Shown here piece after piece: positions 56,401-64,000 of a stretch of DNA of 64,000 bases. The notes under the pieces were generated by a model. It was not told the origin of the DNA. It ran no database searches and saw nothing but the letters and a program-made list of their open reading frames with translations. Each line of letters starts with the position of its first letter. Positions within the stretch are counted from its first letter, which is position 1. Origin of the DNA: Hippasteria phrygiana (taxonomy: Eukaryota > Echinodermata > Asteroidea > Valvatida > Goniasteridae); contig JAZGUH010000946.1 of the NCBI GenBank assembly GCA_037893225.1, positions 186,001 to 250,000 of the forward strand, read 5' to 3'. The translations under genes and the position numbers were made by a program.

Positions 56401-59400
56401 AAACACAAACAATAGGCACCACACTGAATAGAGTGGTCCTATTCATCACACTTGGAGCCCCCCTTTTCAAGTGAATGAAAGCTTTGTTTTAAAAAGCTCC
56501 ATCTATTCATTACACTCCCATTCAAGAACAATATAGTTGACACATGAATGGATTGAGTACAAGCAGAAATGTGCAAATAGACAACAACCGGCCAGGTGTT
56601 CTTTTTCAAACTGCATCATGTTACAAGTATGTAGATCTTTAGAACCGTTCTTCAAGCTCAAATGACATAGAAACAGAATCTGACCAGTGGGGAAACACAC
56701 AGACAAAACGAGGACAAAAGAAACAAAGGAGGTTTTGACCCTAAACGAAAATTCCAAAATTAAGGTAACACTAAACTTTGCCTAACTTTGGATATGAATA
56801 AAATACATCTTCAGTATCCAAATAAAAGTTTCATAGAACTAATTTTGGGAAAACGGTCACAAGCAAAATTAAACGGACTTCATGTAATTCTGAAGCAACA
56901 TTTATTCAGGGGTACATGTAATTGTACAATCCTTTGATACCTTGCATATCCAAGTTGTCCGTGATGAGTGACTGGCTGAGACTCGCTGCTTTGTCCTGAA
57001 GCAAGCCCAGGTCAAAGGTCATCTCACTTGGCATTGCCGTCACAAGGACGCGCAGCTGCTGGAGGTCACGCTTGGTTTCCTGTACAATAAGCCAGTATGG
57101 TATCTCAATAGTCAAAGGTTATTCGGGATAAAATTGCTGACGTAATGTCACGCCATACCCGAACGCCCATTCGGATTGAATTTAACACGTGCACGTTCTG
57201 CAACCACCTTTTGCGTTCACACGGGCGCGTTAGGTCACACGGGTCATTCGGGATAAAATGTCATTGTGCACATGCGCAGTCGAAATACCGAACTGGATTA
57301 TTGGCAACATGAACAGACTTATTTATTAATAAACCTTAAGTTGCCGTTCTAACTCAAGAATACTTGAAGATATATTGGAGAAAAAAACCCAGCAAAAATC
57401 AGAAATGAAATTACTTTTTGGACTAAAAACTGAAATTTTGTAAAAGGAAAAAGAATAAAATTTAAGCTTCAATAGAATTTCATCATTAACTAACGGTTTT
57501 GTTTTTTAACCCCATGCAGCCGGCTTTTGTTGATCGGGTGCTGGTACATGTATGCTGCCAAGACGGGCTTGTGCAGCCAAGCGTAATGCAAACAATAGGC
57601 AAACAATAGATTGAGTACCCACAGGAATGCGCATATACACAACAACTGGCCCGGGAGTCTTTTATAACATCAAACCATGGCTATGGCTGTCGTCCGTATT
57701 CAAGAGGTCAAACTAATGTCAGGAACAAGCACAGGTGACAATTTGGGAGCATACTAATTTTCATATGTTATCTGCAACAAATCCCAAGTGGGGTGGGGGA
57801 GGGAGGGAGGGGTTTACCATGCACACCTTTACTCTCTGATATATATCAATGCAAGCACGTCCAATGCGTAGCTGGGAATCATCTTCAGCTTCCATGACTC
57901 GTTTCATGTGGCCCATAGCCTTGCGGGTGCTGGCCAGCTCACCCTGAAGCTATAGAGAAAGAGGAATGACGTTACCAGAAAAATTCTACGTACATTTTGT
58001 ACATGTATTACCATGCAGTGTGGCAACTAGGGGAGCCAGCCACCCTCCGCTCCCCACGCCGGCTCCCCCTCCCCCCACACCCGAGATTCATCTAATCACC
58101 AGTCTATCTGTCCTGAGGACGGGTAAAATTAATTTTGGACAAGCAGTTTTTGCAAATCGAAAATGCACATTAACCCTAACCCCATGGCACTTTTACTGGG
58201 AAGTGTCCTTAACCTGTCAAAATCCAACACGTGCAGTATACAACGTACTGTACCTGCATGTACAGGACATTAGAATTGGGGGATATCATACAATGTACAT
58301 GTACATGTAGCTCCATGTAAAAAAAGTCAAAAAAGTCAGGTCGCATTTTTAAAAATTTGTTTTATTTTTAAAGGAATTTTCAAAATCTCACCTTTTCCCA
58401 CACAAAATGTTTTTTTTAAATACAGATACGACGGCACAGTCGTGCATTTCGCTATCTCACTTTTAAATCGGCTTACTTTTTGCCTCCCGACTTTGTTTTG
58501 ATGTTTTCATGGATGGTAAAAATACAAAAATTGACCGACCGACCCTCCCTCCCGATTTTTCCAATTTAAGGGCAACAATTTTTGTGCCTAATGGTGCCAA
58601 GGCTCTACATCCTGAACCTATCAAAATACAACACAATATGGTGTTGAATTTTGGCAGATTTGGGATGGTTAATCTCTGACATTGGCTAATAAAATCTCAA
58701 TATCTCCTCCCAAAAAAGTGGAATAAATGGTAACGGCTCAGATTGTATATTGTAGTAAGGGGTAGGCAAATTTTGGTTGAAAGTAGACGGGCAGTTTTGC
58801 AATCTGCTGAGAGGGGACAGGCAGACCCTAAACCACCCCCACCTTCTACAACTGGAGAATGCAAAAAACCTAAATGTAAGCCCACTATATAGGGCTGTGC
58901 ATCTGAACCGACCACCTGAGTACCAACCGCAAATGTCAGGAACCGGTTCCAGATTATGGAATCGAGTACCCGTAATCGAATTAACATACCTGTATTACAT
59001 GTACATGTACTATAGTAATTTCTCAGACAATGAAAAAGAAAGCTTTTGAATATCATTGGTGGGGAATTTATTAAATGAAAATCAGGGTGCATGGAAAAAC
59101 AAGACAGATTCAAGTTTACGACACTTCCGAATTTACACAGTAAAGCCATCGAGCTCACTCTACACACTTGTATCTTGCAGCACTGATGCACCAGTAAACT
59201 AGTATTAACATGCAGACTTTTACGGACGATATCAACAGCTACATGTACATGTACTTCCGAGATTAAATTTTTGGGAGTGGCTTTCTTTAGCCCTAACTCC
59301 CTACATAATTTTCCCCCCATGTAACCTGAATCCTCCAACATCCTCTGATTTCAAAGTGTTAAAACTCCATATAACCTGAATCCTCCAAAATCCTCTTATG

Positions 59401-62400
59401 GGGACCATAGCATGAATCCTCCAAAATCCTCCAGGTTTTTTTTGCATACCCCTAGTAACCTCAATCCTCCAAAATCCTCATGTATCACATTGAGCCTGAT
59501 AACCTGGATCCTCCATATTCCTGCAGGGGCAAAAACCCCTAGTAACCTCAATCCTGCAAAATCCTCCATTTTGCAAAGAGGATTTTGGAGGATTTGGGAT
59601 GGTTAGGGGGTTAATGGGTATCTGCATACACATGCTTTTTTTTTCAACTGGCTACCTGATAGTACCCATAGTACCAATAAATGCACACCCATGACCCATA
59701 AAGCCCACTGCACAAAATCCCCCCAGAACCCTAGAAAAATTGCTACATCTCTACATGTACATTGTACATGGTGGTGACCTTCTGCAAACTGGACTATACA
59801 CATACTGTACCACTGTTGCCATGGTAACTGCCTGTTCATCAATGATCATAACGAAAATCACCATGCGCACAATAAAGTGCTTGTGAGGATACAGAATTGG
59901 CCAACATACCTGAGCCAGTCTCAAATACAGCATGGCGTTCTCCGTTTCCAAGGCAACAATTCTTTCGTCTTTTTGCTGTGTATTCAGTCAAAATATATAA
60001 AAAGGTGTGAAAGAAGTGTTTAGACAGAAGTGAGATGATAGAAAGACCAACTGATTTGGCTCAATGTTCAATTTGCCATTGTTGGTTCATTGGTTTCAAG
60101 TTATTATAGCCCTTTCCTTACAATGTCCAGGGGGCCAAATTCATAGAGCTGCTTAATTAAGCACAACAATTTGCTGAAGCACAAAAACCTTGCTTTTTAA
60201 AATCAAGTTACAGCCAAAAGGCCCATGAGATTGTGCTAAGCAAACAATATGTACCAGTGACAATAAAGCAATGTATACATCACATTGAGTTTGGCTGGTA
60301 ACCTGAATTTATTAAGCAAGATTTGTTGTGCTTTTTTAAAGTAAATGTTTGTGTTTAAGCAGCTCTATGAAATTGGCCCCACAGTTTACTGGACAGGGGC
60401 CAATTTCATAAAGCTGTTAAGCACAAAAATTTGATTAGCATGCAAATGCTATCAACCAGATTTCCATGTGTGGAATATTGCTTTTGACTGGCATTCAGCT
60501 GTTGCTTGCTTAGCATGAAAATTATATTACATGGACTTTTGGCTGGTAACCTGTTTTACTAAGCAAGACATTTTCATGCTAAGCAAATTTGTGTGCTAAT
60601 AACAGCTTTATGAAATAGGCCCGTACACCCCTGCTGCTTACTATATAATGTCAACAAAACCACACAACAAAACCACACAACAAAACCACACAACAAAACC
60701 ACACAACAAAACCACACAACAAAACCACACAACAAAACCACACAACAAAACCACACAACAAAACCACACAACAAAACCACACAACAAAACCACACAACAA
60801 AACCACACAACAAAACCACACAACAAAACCACACAACAAAACCACACAACAAAACCACACAACAAAACCACACAACAAAACCACACAACAAAACCACACA
60901 ACAAAACCACACAACAAAACCACACAACAAAACCACACAACAAAACCACACAACAAAACCACACAACAAAACCACACAACAAAACCACACAACAAAACCA
61001 CACAACAAAACCACACACGGAGCATCCAAACAACAGATATTTCAACAACCTGCTTGCACTTGTGTTCTTCGCTGTTCATACTACATGTATTTATAATCAT
61101 TTATACCAACTGAAAGAGCTACATGTACATATTTCTACGTAATAGTGCTATCAAAATTGGACATGTGCATGTATACATGTATGTGCGTTTGTTCTCCCAA
61201 ACAAACGTGGACGTATAACAAAGGGAACAATATCGTCCACGATTCCCAGAATACGTCCGCGATTGAAATCGTGTACAAAACCTATGGGATTCTTCCGAAA
61301 AAGTTAAAGTACAAACAAAAGAGGGAACACACAGTCGTACTTCCCCAATACGTCCGAGGACAATGCTTTGTGTTTCCTATTGTTCCTTTAATATAACCAA
61401 CCCCCATAGACTAAGCACGTATCCTTACGTTCGAGGACCGATTTCAACAAAAGACTCTACGTTCGAGGACTGAAAGGTTTCTTTGTGTTTCCTTTCTTCT
61501 CTTGTCCTCAGAGATATATACAGTGCACGTACAATAGGACGTCCACGTTTGGAGGTCGATACACGTTTAAGTGTATGTATGTATGTATGTCAGCATTTCC
61601 CTGCGAGTTGTGTGTACATGGTGTATGGAGTGCCCTTTGTTCATGTAGCAAACACGTTTCCTGTTTGATAAAGTGGGCCAGAAGAGCAGCTATAATGACT
61701 TTCATTTTACACCACATGAGTAATTTTCAAGTAACAAACTTTACACACAACATTTTCATTTTTAATCTACTCTAGGGTGAAATCTTTGGTTGAAAATACA
61801 GCCATTCATCAGCAAGCAGTCTGCTGCTTTTATTGCTTGAGTGGTATATGCTTGACTGAACATAAGATTGTGGTACTGGGGGAACTGATGAAAGGGTTAA
61901 ATCTGTCATGGGAATATCTCATTGCAAAGCTGATAGACTCACTTCATCAAACACGCTACGGGCTTTTGAATTAGTCAAGGGTATAAGTCATCTATTTAAC
62001 AAAACATCTGCATACATGTACATGCAGATGTTTCGTCATTTTGCAAACCAACAAATTGGCCAATCTCTTCAATAATAACAATAATGTAGATTTGTAAAGG
62101 CCTCCCCATCAACCCCTAATCTTCTCAGCTCCCTGGAGAGTACAGCCATGGCTGCAAGTTAAATGCACATATGGGCTAATCAAACACATGTAACTATCAC
62201 TGCCCTCACAGGTACATGCACACTTGGTGGACAGAAGCAACTTGTGATAAAGTGTCTTGCTCAAAGACACAAGCACCAGTCTGGTACCACGAGGCCACAG
62301 CTCTCCATACAATGGAGTCAAATGATAACATTAATTCTCTGAAGATTCCATGACATTCTAATCACGATGCCTAACTCACCCGTAACTTGCGATCACATTC

Positions 62401-62475
62401 CTTAATCTTCTCCGGAATGAAGTGACTGAGATCCATTGGGGCTGGTTTGTGAGGCATAATGACGTCTTCAGAAAC
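41284..62475 (-). CDS. KIF25: Kinesin-14 family motor protein, KIF25-like, 14 coding exons
   Basis: Exons (minus strand, 5' to 3'): 62475-62380, 59975-59910, 57949-57827, 57079-56941, 56294-56191, 53728-53624, 52841-52774, 52068-51994, 50758-50600, 49753-49589, 48249-48044, 47031-46831, 44143-43988, 41477-41284. All borders are AG/GT and every phase joins. From ATG 62457 the product is 612 residues. Residues 1-170 are a coiled-coil-prone stalk. The neck '[19 protein letters not shown]' is the kinesin-14 signature, so the motor is C-terminal and expected to move toward microtubule minus ends. The P-loop GQTGSGKT, switch I HAHSSRSH and switch II DLAGSE are intact. The tail '[13 protein letters not shown]' recalls vertebrate KIF25, which acts in centrosome positioning. 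An in-frame stretch VSEDVI precedes the ATG, so an upstream exon may exist. The symbol rests on remembered similarity; another KIFC-type gene is possible. Confidence 0.88.
41691..41708. repeat. Poly(G) tract
   Basis: Eighteen or so consecutive G in the + strand, about 200 bp upstream of the kinesin last exon on the transcribed strand (intron 13), and 110 bp from a family E MITE. Confidence 0.9.
41816..41968. mobile_element. MITE family E, copy 2
   Basis: TTAAAACCCTCCTGTG at the left and GTATAGGAGGGTTAA at the right. It matches 37000-37145 internally and has TTAA at both ends, suggesting another TTAA family. Confidence 0.65.
42000..43980. other. Kinesin intron 13, part without recognised elements
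   Basis: It holds a fragment of the GGCCAATTTCAT family near 42605-42670. The open frames around 43050-43240 contain '[20 protein letters not shown]' on the plus strand, but they have no splice context. Confidence 0.4.
43988..44143 (-). CDS. KIF25: KIF25-like exon 13
   Basis: [20 protein letters not shown] and [18 protein letters not shown], the relay helix and alpha-5/loop-12 region that binds microtubules. Confidence 0.95.
44262..44610 (+). mobile_element. tRNA-headed SINE (GTCCTTGAGCAAG block), copy 1
   Basis: Head 'GAGTGCTGTGGCCTC' and B-box 'GTGGGTTCGAGTTC' are followed by the conserved 'GTGTCCTTGAGCAAGACACT', 'GGATTAAATGGGTACC' and a tail 'ACAAATCTACATTATTTTTA'. A similar element lies inverted at 62075-62321. 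Confidence 0.8.
45010..45355. repeat. Duplicated block with a 20-bp tandem array (CCTTTGACCCCAGTACCCGA)n
   Basis: Five 20-bp units at about 45160-45262 lie between two ~110-bp related blocks (both with 'ATATAAAGGTTRCA', 'GCATGACCCAAGTTTGATT'). Each unit has GACCTTTGACC; the complement GGTCAAAGGTC is the core of a DR1 nuclear-receptor site. Confidence 0.85.
45757..45832 (-). mobile_element. tRNA-like SINE fragment
   Basis: The minus strand reads an A-box-like TTGGTGGTGGAGTGGTTAAG and a B-box-like CCTGGGTTCGAGTCC. It is close to a tRNA, but the acceptor arms do not pair convincingly, so a SINE fits better than a tRNA gene. Confidence 0.55.
46300..46330. repeat. (GATCA)n pentanucleotide tract
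   Basis: About five units in an AT-rich part of intron 12. 'CTTGTGTCACTCCCTAGAAAA' (21 bp, i.e. CTTGTGTCACTC plus CCTAGAAAA) occurs twice nearby at 46443 and 46648. Confidence 0.8.
46831..47031 (-). CDS. KIF25: KIF25-like exon 12 (switch II)
   Basis: It begins with about 45 residues of Ser/Pro-rich, partly basic sequence ([20 protein letters not shown]) and then [15 protein letters not shown]. The insertion enlarges the loop between switch I and switch II strands. Confidence 0.92.
47175..47600. mobile_element. TTAA MITE family A, diverged copy
   Basis: 'AAACATCCTGTGAAATCATG', 'GGTGTGCTGTCATT' and, 230 bp later, 'CAAAACTTTAAACAGTAGA' and 'TTCATTTCTAAAAATTACAG' follow the family order; both tips are lost. 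It sits in intron 11. Confidence 0.7.
48044..48249 (-). CDS. KIF25: KIF25-like exon 11 (switch I)
   Basis: It includes [18 protein letters not shown] and then a Pro/Ser/Thr-rich extension ([20 protein letters not shown]). Phase 1 end. Confidence 0.92.
48308..48660. repeat. Repeat family F, copy 2
   Basis: 'AGGGCTGTACATGTGCATCC', 'TTCCAGATTATGGAATCGAG' and 'TAGAGCTCACTGTACATAC' match 58889-59290 in the same orientation. Located in intron 10. Confidence 0.75.
48677..48868. mobile_element. MITE family E relative, copy 3
   Basis: CTTAAAACCCTCCTATGCAA at the left and TAGTAGGAGGGTTTGG at the right. The interior repeats 'GTCAAAATCAGTCAAGGTGA' and its near-complement, so the whole is a large hairpin. 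Confidence 0.65.
49051..49271. mobile_element. TTAA MITE family C, copy 2 (intron 10)
   Basis: TTAACCCATTGGGCAGGGTA to GTGTGCAAGGGGTTAA, 221 bp. The interior is nearly the same as 49783-50002, including 'GTTGCAGCGGTTCTG' and 'GCGCCCTATGGCGTCATCCG'. Confidence 0.88.
49325..49500 (+). mobile_element. SINE-like fragment (GGGACGTTAAGC block)
   Basis: 'GTCCTTTAGATGGGACGTTA' and 'CATGTTAAAGAACACAGAG' resemble a conserved block found in some invertebrate SINE tails. Confidence 0.5.
49589..49753 (-). CDS. KIF25: KIF25-like exon 10
   Basis: It contains [20 protein letters not shown], the conserved 'S..EIYN..I.DLL' strand. It lies between two copies of TTAA MITE family C. Confidence 0.93.
49783..50002. 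mobile_element. TTAA MITE family C, copy 3 (intron 9)
   Basis: TTAACCCCTTGGGCACGGTA to CCGTACGCAAGGGGTTAA, 220 bp, the best preserved ends of the family. It lies 30 bp upstream (transcribed strand) of exon 10. Confidence 0.92.
50600..50758 (-). CDS. KIF25: KIF25-like exon 9 (P-loop)
   Basis: [20 protein letters not shown] carries the ATP-binding P-loop. A LINE 3' end begins only about 25 bp upstream of the acceptor (50785), leaving a very short normal 3' splice region. Confidence 0.93.
50785..51310 (+). mobile_element. LINE 3' end, same family as 18807-19919
   Basis: From 'AATCTGTTCACACCACTT' it encodes the last ~60 residues of the RT C-terminus ([20 protein letters not shown], then [20 protein letters not shown]) and ends 'GGGCACACCCTGGGCAAAGA' with a short AAATGAATAAG tail. 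It is antisense to the kinesin, in intron 8. Confidence 0.85.
51395..51690 (+). mobile_element. tRNA-derived SINE, complete-looking
   Basis: A-box-like 'TGTGGTCTAATGGTTAGTAT', B-box 'GGGTTCGATTCCC', then 'GTGTCCTTGGGCAAGCCACT', 'CAGGAATATAAATGGGTACC' and a (CTTG)n tail ending TTTGCTTGCTTGCTTGCTTT. The middle block is shared in kind with 44262-44610. Confidence 0.8.
51994..52068 (-). CDS. KIF25: KIF25-like exon 8
   Basis: [20 protein letters not shown] and TSLLDG, the 'Q.DVFEEV.PL....LDG' motif before the P-loop. Phase 2. Confidence 0.9.
52497..52622. repeat. (GCCGA)n pentanucleotide array grown from GCCAT/GCCAA units
   Basis: Three GCCAT units, one GCCAA, then about 21 perfect GCCGA units. 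Earlier 'AAGCCAAGCC' motifs at 52300-52335 look like scattered precursors. It lies in intron 7, about 150 bp from exon 7. Reading frames through it (AEPSR, SARLG) are artefacts. Confidence 0.95.
52774..52841 (-). CDS. KIF25: KIF25-like exon 7
   Basis: [20 protein letters not shown] and FE; ends in phase 2. Confidence 0.85.
53025..53455. repeat. Dispersed repeat family R2, fullest copy
   Basis: It joins the part seen at 17540-17800 ('AAAAGTAGGACTTTTGCAGA', 'ACAGCATCACAAGCCTCATT', 'AAGCTCTTGGAAGTA') to the part seen at 34085-34310 ('ACTCCTGCACCCTAGCCC', 'TGACAGTGTGTAA', 'AGTAGGAAAAATAGGAAC'). Confidence 0.75.
53624..53728 (-). CDS. KIF25: KIF25-like exon 6 (motor start)
   Basis: It opens [14 protein letters not shown], the first beta strand of a kinesin motor. 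The intron before it holds the 15-bp array at 54540-55968. Confidence 0.9.
53940..54235. repeat. Repeat family G ('GGAGGATTTTGGAGGATT'), copy 1
   Basis: It is built of many variants of GGAGGATTTTG(G/C)AGGATT. The whole ~280-bp order of blocks recurs in inverted orientation at 59320-59612. Confidence 0.85.
54540..55968. repeat. 15-bp minisatellite (GCTTCCCCCTACCCC)n, ~95 copies
   Basis: Units are mostly identical. Variants (CCACTT, CTATCCC, CCTCCCCC, CTACCTC) form blocks, and one variant order (CGCCTCCCCCTACCCCGCTT, CCCACTT twice, CTATCCC twice) is repeated about 260 bp apart at 54713-54810 and 54973-55055, so there is higher-order duplication. The strand transcribed into kinesin pre-mRNA reads GGGGTAGGGGGAAGC. 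Because 15 is divisible by 3, three long open frames run on the plus strand (e.g. 54440-55915 and 54511-56133, peptides FPLPR, PYPAS, PTPLP). They carry no other signal. Confidence 0.97.
56191..56294 (-). CDS. KIF25: KIF25-like exon 5 (end of stalk and neck)
   Basis: It encodes [20 protein letters not shown] and then [14 protein letters not shown], the neck helix that precedes the motor in kinesin-14 proteins. It ends in phase 0. Confidence 0.88.
56390..56620. repeat. Repeat family C2, copy 2 (intron 4)
   Basis: 'CATTACACTCCCATTCAAGA', 'ACAATATAGTTGACACATGA' and 'ATAGACAACAACCGGCCAGG' match 35560-35665. Confidence 0.65.
56941..57079 (-). CDS. KIF25: KIF25-like exon 4
   Basis: It starts [20 protein letters not shown] and ends DNLDMQ in phase 1. 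Confidence 0.82.
57107..57310. repeat. Dispersed repeat family R1, copy 2 (intron 3)
   Basis: 'CAAAGGTTATTCGGGATAAA', 'CCATTCGGATTGAATT' and 'CATTGTGCACATGCGCAGT' are the reverse complement of 17082-17345. Confidence 0.75.
57506..57713. repeat. Repeat family C2, copy 3 (intron 3)
   Basis: It starts TTAACCCCATGCAGCCGG, carries 'GTGCAGCCAAGCGTAATGCA' and ends GTCCGTATTCAAGAGG. It links family C2 to the TTAA MITE family C. Confidence 0.65.
57827..57949 (-). CDS. KIF25: KIF25-like exon 3
   Basis: 41 residues starting [20 protein letters not shown], still stalk. Phase 0 at both ends. Confidence 0.82.
57960..58885. other. Kinesin intron 2, part without recognised elements
   Basis: It includes 'ACATGTACATGTACATGTAG' near 58295-58312 and a second CCGACCGACC tract at 58531-58545. 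I see no coding signal. Confidence 0.4.
58889..59290. repeat. Repeat family F, copy 3 (intron 2)
   Basis: It begins TAGGGCTGTGCATCTGAACC and matches 48308-48660 through 'GATTATGGAATCGAGTACCC', 'TTTCTCAGACAATGAA' and 'GAGCTCACTCTACA'. Confidence 0.75.
59320..59612. repeat. Repeat family G, copy 2 (inverted relative to 53940-54235)
   Basis: A run of 'AATCCTCCAAAATCCTC' variants. The reverse complement aligns with copy 1, including the shared 'GGAGGATCCAGGT.ATCA' and 'GG(T/C)CC(C/T)' blocks. Confidence 0.85.
59910..59975 (-). CDS. KIF25: KIF25-like exon 2
   Basis: 22 residues, [20 protein letters not shown] and AQ, a heptad-like coiled-coil segment. Phase 0 at both ends. Confidence 0.8.
60131..60380. 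mobile_element. Palindromic MITE (GGGGCCAAATTCATAGAGCTG), copy 1
   Basis: The left GGGGCCAAATTCATAGAGCT and right AGCTCTATGAAATTGGCCCC ends pair. The interior has 'TTAAGCACAAC...AGCA' motifs in inverted order. Intron 1. Confidence 0.85.
60396..60622. mobile_element. Palindromic MITE, copy 2, 15 bp from copy 1
   Basis: GGGGCCAATTTCATAAAGCT to AGCTTTATGAAATAGGCCC, same family. Only 'acagtttactggaca' separates the two copies. Confidence 0.85.
60653..61016. repeat. 13-bp minisatellite (AAAACCACACAAC)n, ~28 copies
   Basis: Virtually perfect head-to-tail units in kinesin intron 1. Frames on both strands ([26 protein letters not shown]) stay open because the unit lacks stop codons. They are not genes. 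Confidence 0.97.
61017..62070. other. No recognised gene within kinesin intron 1
   Basis: 'TACGTTCGAGGAC' at 61430-61440 and 61459-61471, with 'ACGTCCGAGGAC' near 61351, suggests a small decayed element between about 61195 and 61560. Its class is not known to me. Confidence 0.35.
62075..62321 (-). mobile_element. tRNA-headed SINE, copy 2, internally deleted head
   Basis: The minus strand reads GAGAGCTGTGGCCTCGTGGT, 'GTGTCTTTGAGCAAGACACT' and the tail 'ACAAATCTACATTATTGTTA'. The B-box part of the head is missing compared with 44262-44610. It ends about 60 bp from kinesin exon 1. Confidence 0.75.
62380..62475 (-). CDS. KIF25: KIF25-like exon 1
   Basis: It reads [23 protein letters not shown] and then IKECDRKLR, ending in phase 0 at donor gtgagt. 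The ATG at 62457 is the first Met. The acceptor-like 'taatacag' before it suggests a 5' UTR or coding exon upstream. Confidence 0.75.
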
Positions 62476-64000
62476 CTGTATTAAGTTCAACCAAGACACC
62501 AAATCCAAAATGAAACTTTTTTGTTTTCACTATGCTATAAGGACAAAGAAACACTTGAAAATGGCAGAAAACCAACTTCAATATGTGACACCAACAAGCA
62601 AAATCAGACCCAAGTTGGAAATTTTGAAAATAGAAATTTCCATACATAATAAAATATATATAATGTAAGCTTTGTAATGGTGAACAAATTACTGTTATAC
62701 GATATTTTGGTTCTCGAAGAGCCGTAAATTCAGCACTGAGAATGGAAAATAATATGTATTTTTACATGATTTTTTCGAAAGTACATTGTACATGTACATG
62801 TGGGCCTTTCCACAGTAAAGGGGTACAAAAGTGTGACATGGGATTGGGAAATGAAGCACGATAATAATATCAAATTGTTTGTCCTCTTTTCCACTTTTAC
62901 ATTCCCACCCCATCATTGGGGATTGTGCTCACAAAGAATTTAAGACTTTCCGGACAAATTTGACACGATATGTATGCTCAGAATGCTACGTACGTAACAT
63001 GGACAGAAAGTTTGTTAATATTGATAGAAAGATAAATGTCTTTATCAAATATTGTGCCTTTTCATTCTTATCCCTACAGCATTGTTACCTGTAAAAACCA
63101 AGACAATCTACTGTATATTTCAGATGTTACAGGTTATAATGTACAGAATATTACGTACGTAACATGGACAGAAATTTGTTACAACATTTCTGTCCATGTT
63201 ATGTACGTTACCTACAAATGTATTTGTCTTCAAGACCAACAAAATTGTGTTTATTGTGACTGTGAGCACTCTTAAATGGGTTATTAATATGAATTTATTC
63301 CATGAAGTTGAGACACGATGTGTGACATAGTGTTAACAATTTTAAATTGCTATAAAATAAATTTGTTGGACCACCTGGGATTCTATACAATTATTTCATC
63401 ATAGCTTAGATTTATTGTGACATAATATTTAGTTTAGGGTCCTCTCTCTTGAGTTTTACATTAACTCCTATAGACTTACTATGGATAAATCAACTATGTA
63501 ATAAAGGGACACAAGTGTCCCGGTTACATCTTAGTTTATGTTGCTAATAATTCATAAATAATACATGTTAAAGCATCAAAATCTGTATGTTGGAGTTAGA
63601 AAATGTTATCCTTTTACATACCCATCAAATAGTGTTGGCTAAAACATTTGATGTAATAATTGATTTGGCAAGCCTGCAAGGATGTAACATGGGACACCAC
63701 TCCATCAAGGGTGGAAAACTAACACATGACACCAATTTAGGGGGTCTTTTTTATGTTATTAAAAAGAGGTTCTCCAAGTCTTTGTTATCATGTTGCATGG
63801 ACATCCATACTGCTTACAGATGAATTATAGAAGAAAGTTCCCAAAATTTTTAGGATGTACATTTGTAACATGGGACACCGCCGTTACCTCCGAGTCCATT
63901 TTTGTCCATTTTGAAAAGGCAGTCCAATATACTGACTCTACAAGTTACTTTTATTAAAACAGTAATCACAACAACAACAAAAATCAAATTTAATTCAGAC
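62476..64000. other. Upstream of kinesin exon 1; no further exon recognised
   Basis: An upstream exon, a promoter or the 5' UTR should lie here or beyond the window, but I cannot identify them. AT-rich sequence with short repeats around 62960-63210 and 63510-63880. Confidence 0.4.
63147..63212. repeat. Perfect-looking hairpin (ACGTACGTAACATGGACAGAAA)
   Basis: ACGTACGTAACATGGACAGA at the left pairs with TCTGTCCATGTTATGTACGT at the right, with a loop of about 14 bases. A further direct copy of the left arm is at 62988-63007. Confidence 0.85.

Noticed and set aside
60574..61142. Open frames on both strands ([22 protein letters not shown]) across the 13-bp array
   Set aside because: Pure consequences of a stop-free 13-bp unit. 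No start context, domain or splice signal beyond the repeat.

Overview
This window is eukaryotic nuclear DNA from an animal. Genes are split by GT-AG introns, a kinesin gene spreads 14 exons over 21 kb, and most of the sequence is transposon debris and satellite DNA. Several interspersed repeats (TTAA-flanked MITEs starting AAAGG, palindromes starting GGGGCCAATTTCAT, tRNA-headed SINEs with a 'GTCCTTGGGCAAG' block, a DIRS-type tyrosine-recombinase retroelement) resemble what I know from echinoderm genomes. An echinoderm, perhaps a sea star or crinoid, is my best guess from memory of such repeats, not a proven assignment. Nothing suggests bacterial, plasmid or phage DNA.

Layout. 1-1.0 kb: no recognised gene. 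1.0-6.6 kb: a dead DIRS-like retrotransposon (gag, RT, RNase H, tyrosine recombinase) broken by a SINE, a hAT-like MITE and two TTAA-flanked elements. 7.0-11.9 kb (+): a multi-exon Cys-rich gene resembling the CxC5/CxC6 front end of KDZ transposases, ending in a PHD-like exon; its first intron holds an 11-bp minisatellite. 13-17.8 kb: MITEs and a two-part satellite. 18.4-21.6 kb: a large imperfect inverted repeat with a LINE inserted in one arm. 22.2-23.1 kb: a degenerate tandem array. 24.5-27.2 kb (-): a decayed pogo/Tigger-like transposase with a C-terminal PHD finger. 28.0 kb (+): a THAP zinc-finger exon. 29-31 kb: a MITE, a 13-bp minisatellite and a second hAT-like MITE. 32.6-33.6 kb: a RecQ-like helicase fragment enclosed by roughly 140-bp inverted repeats. 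34-41 kb: SINEs and MITEs, some nested. 41.3-62.5 kb (-): a complete-looking kinesin-14 motor gene, best matched to KIF25, with consistent splice phases throughout.

The kinesin is the only gene here that looks fully intact. Its introns carry a 1.4-kb array of 15-bp units that is G-rich on the transcribed strand, a 13-bp and a 5-bp array, three copies of one TTAA-flanked MITE family or its relatives, SINEs and a LINE 3' end. The other coding stretches are mobile-element genes, relics of them, or genes built from transposon-associated domains (CxC5/6, THAP, PHD).

The most useful observations are 'before/after' insertion sites readable within the window: two copies of a small TIR element with perfect 8-bp target duplications, a LINE whose empty site survives in the opposite palindrome arm, a nested MITE with a 6-bp duplication, and TTAA elements whose removal restores the recombinase frame. 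The best candidate for something little described is the inverted-repeat-bounded RecQ-like unit at 32574-33562.
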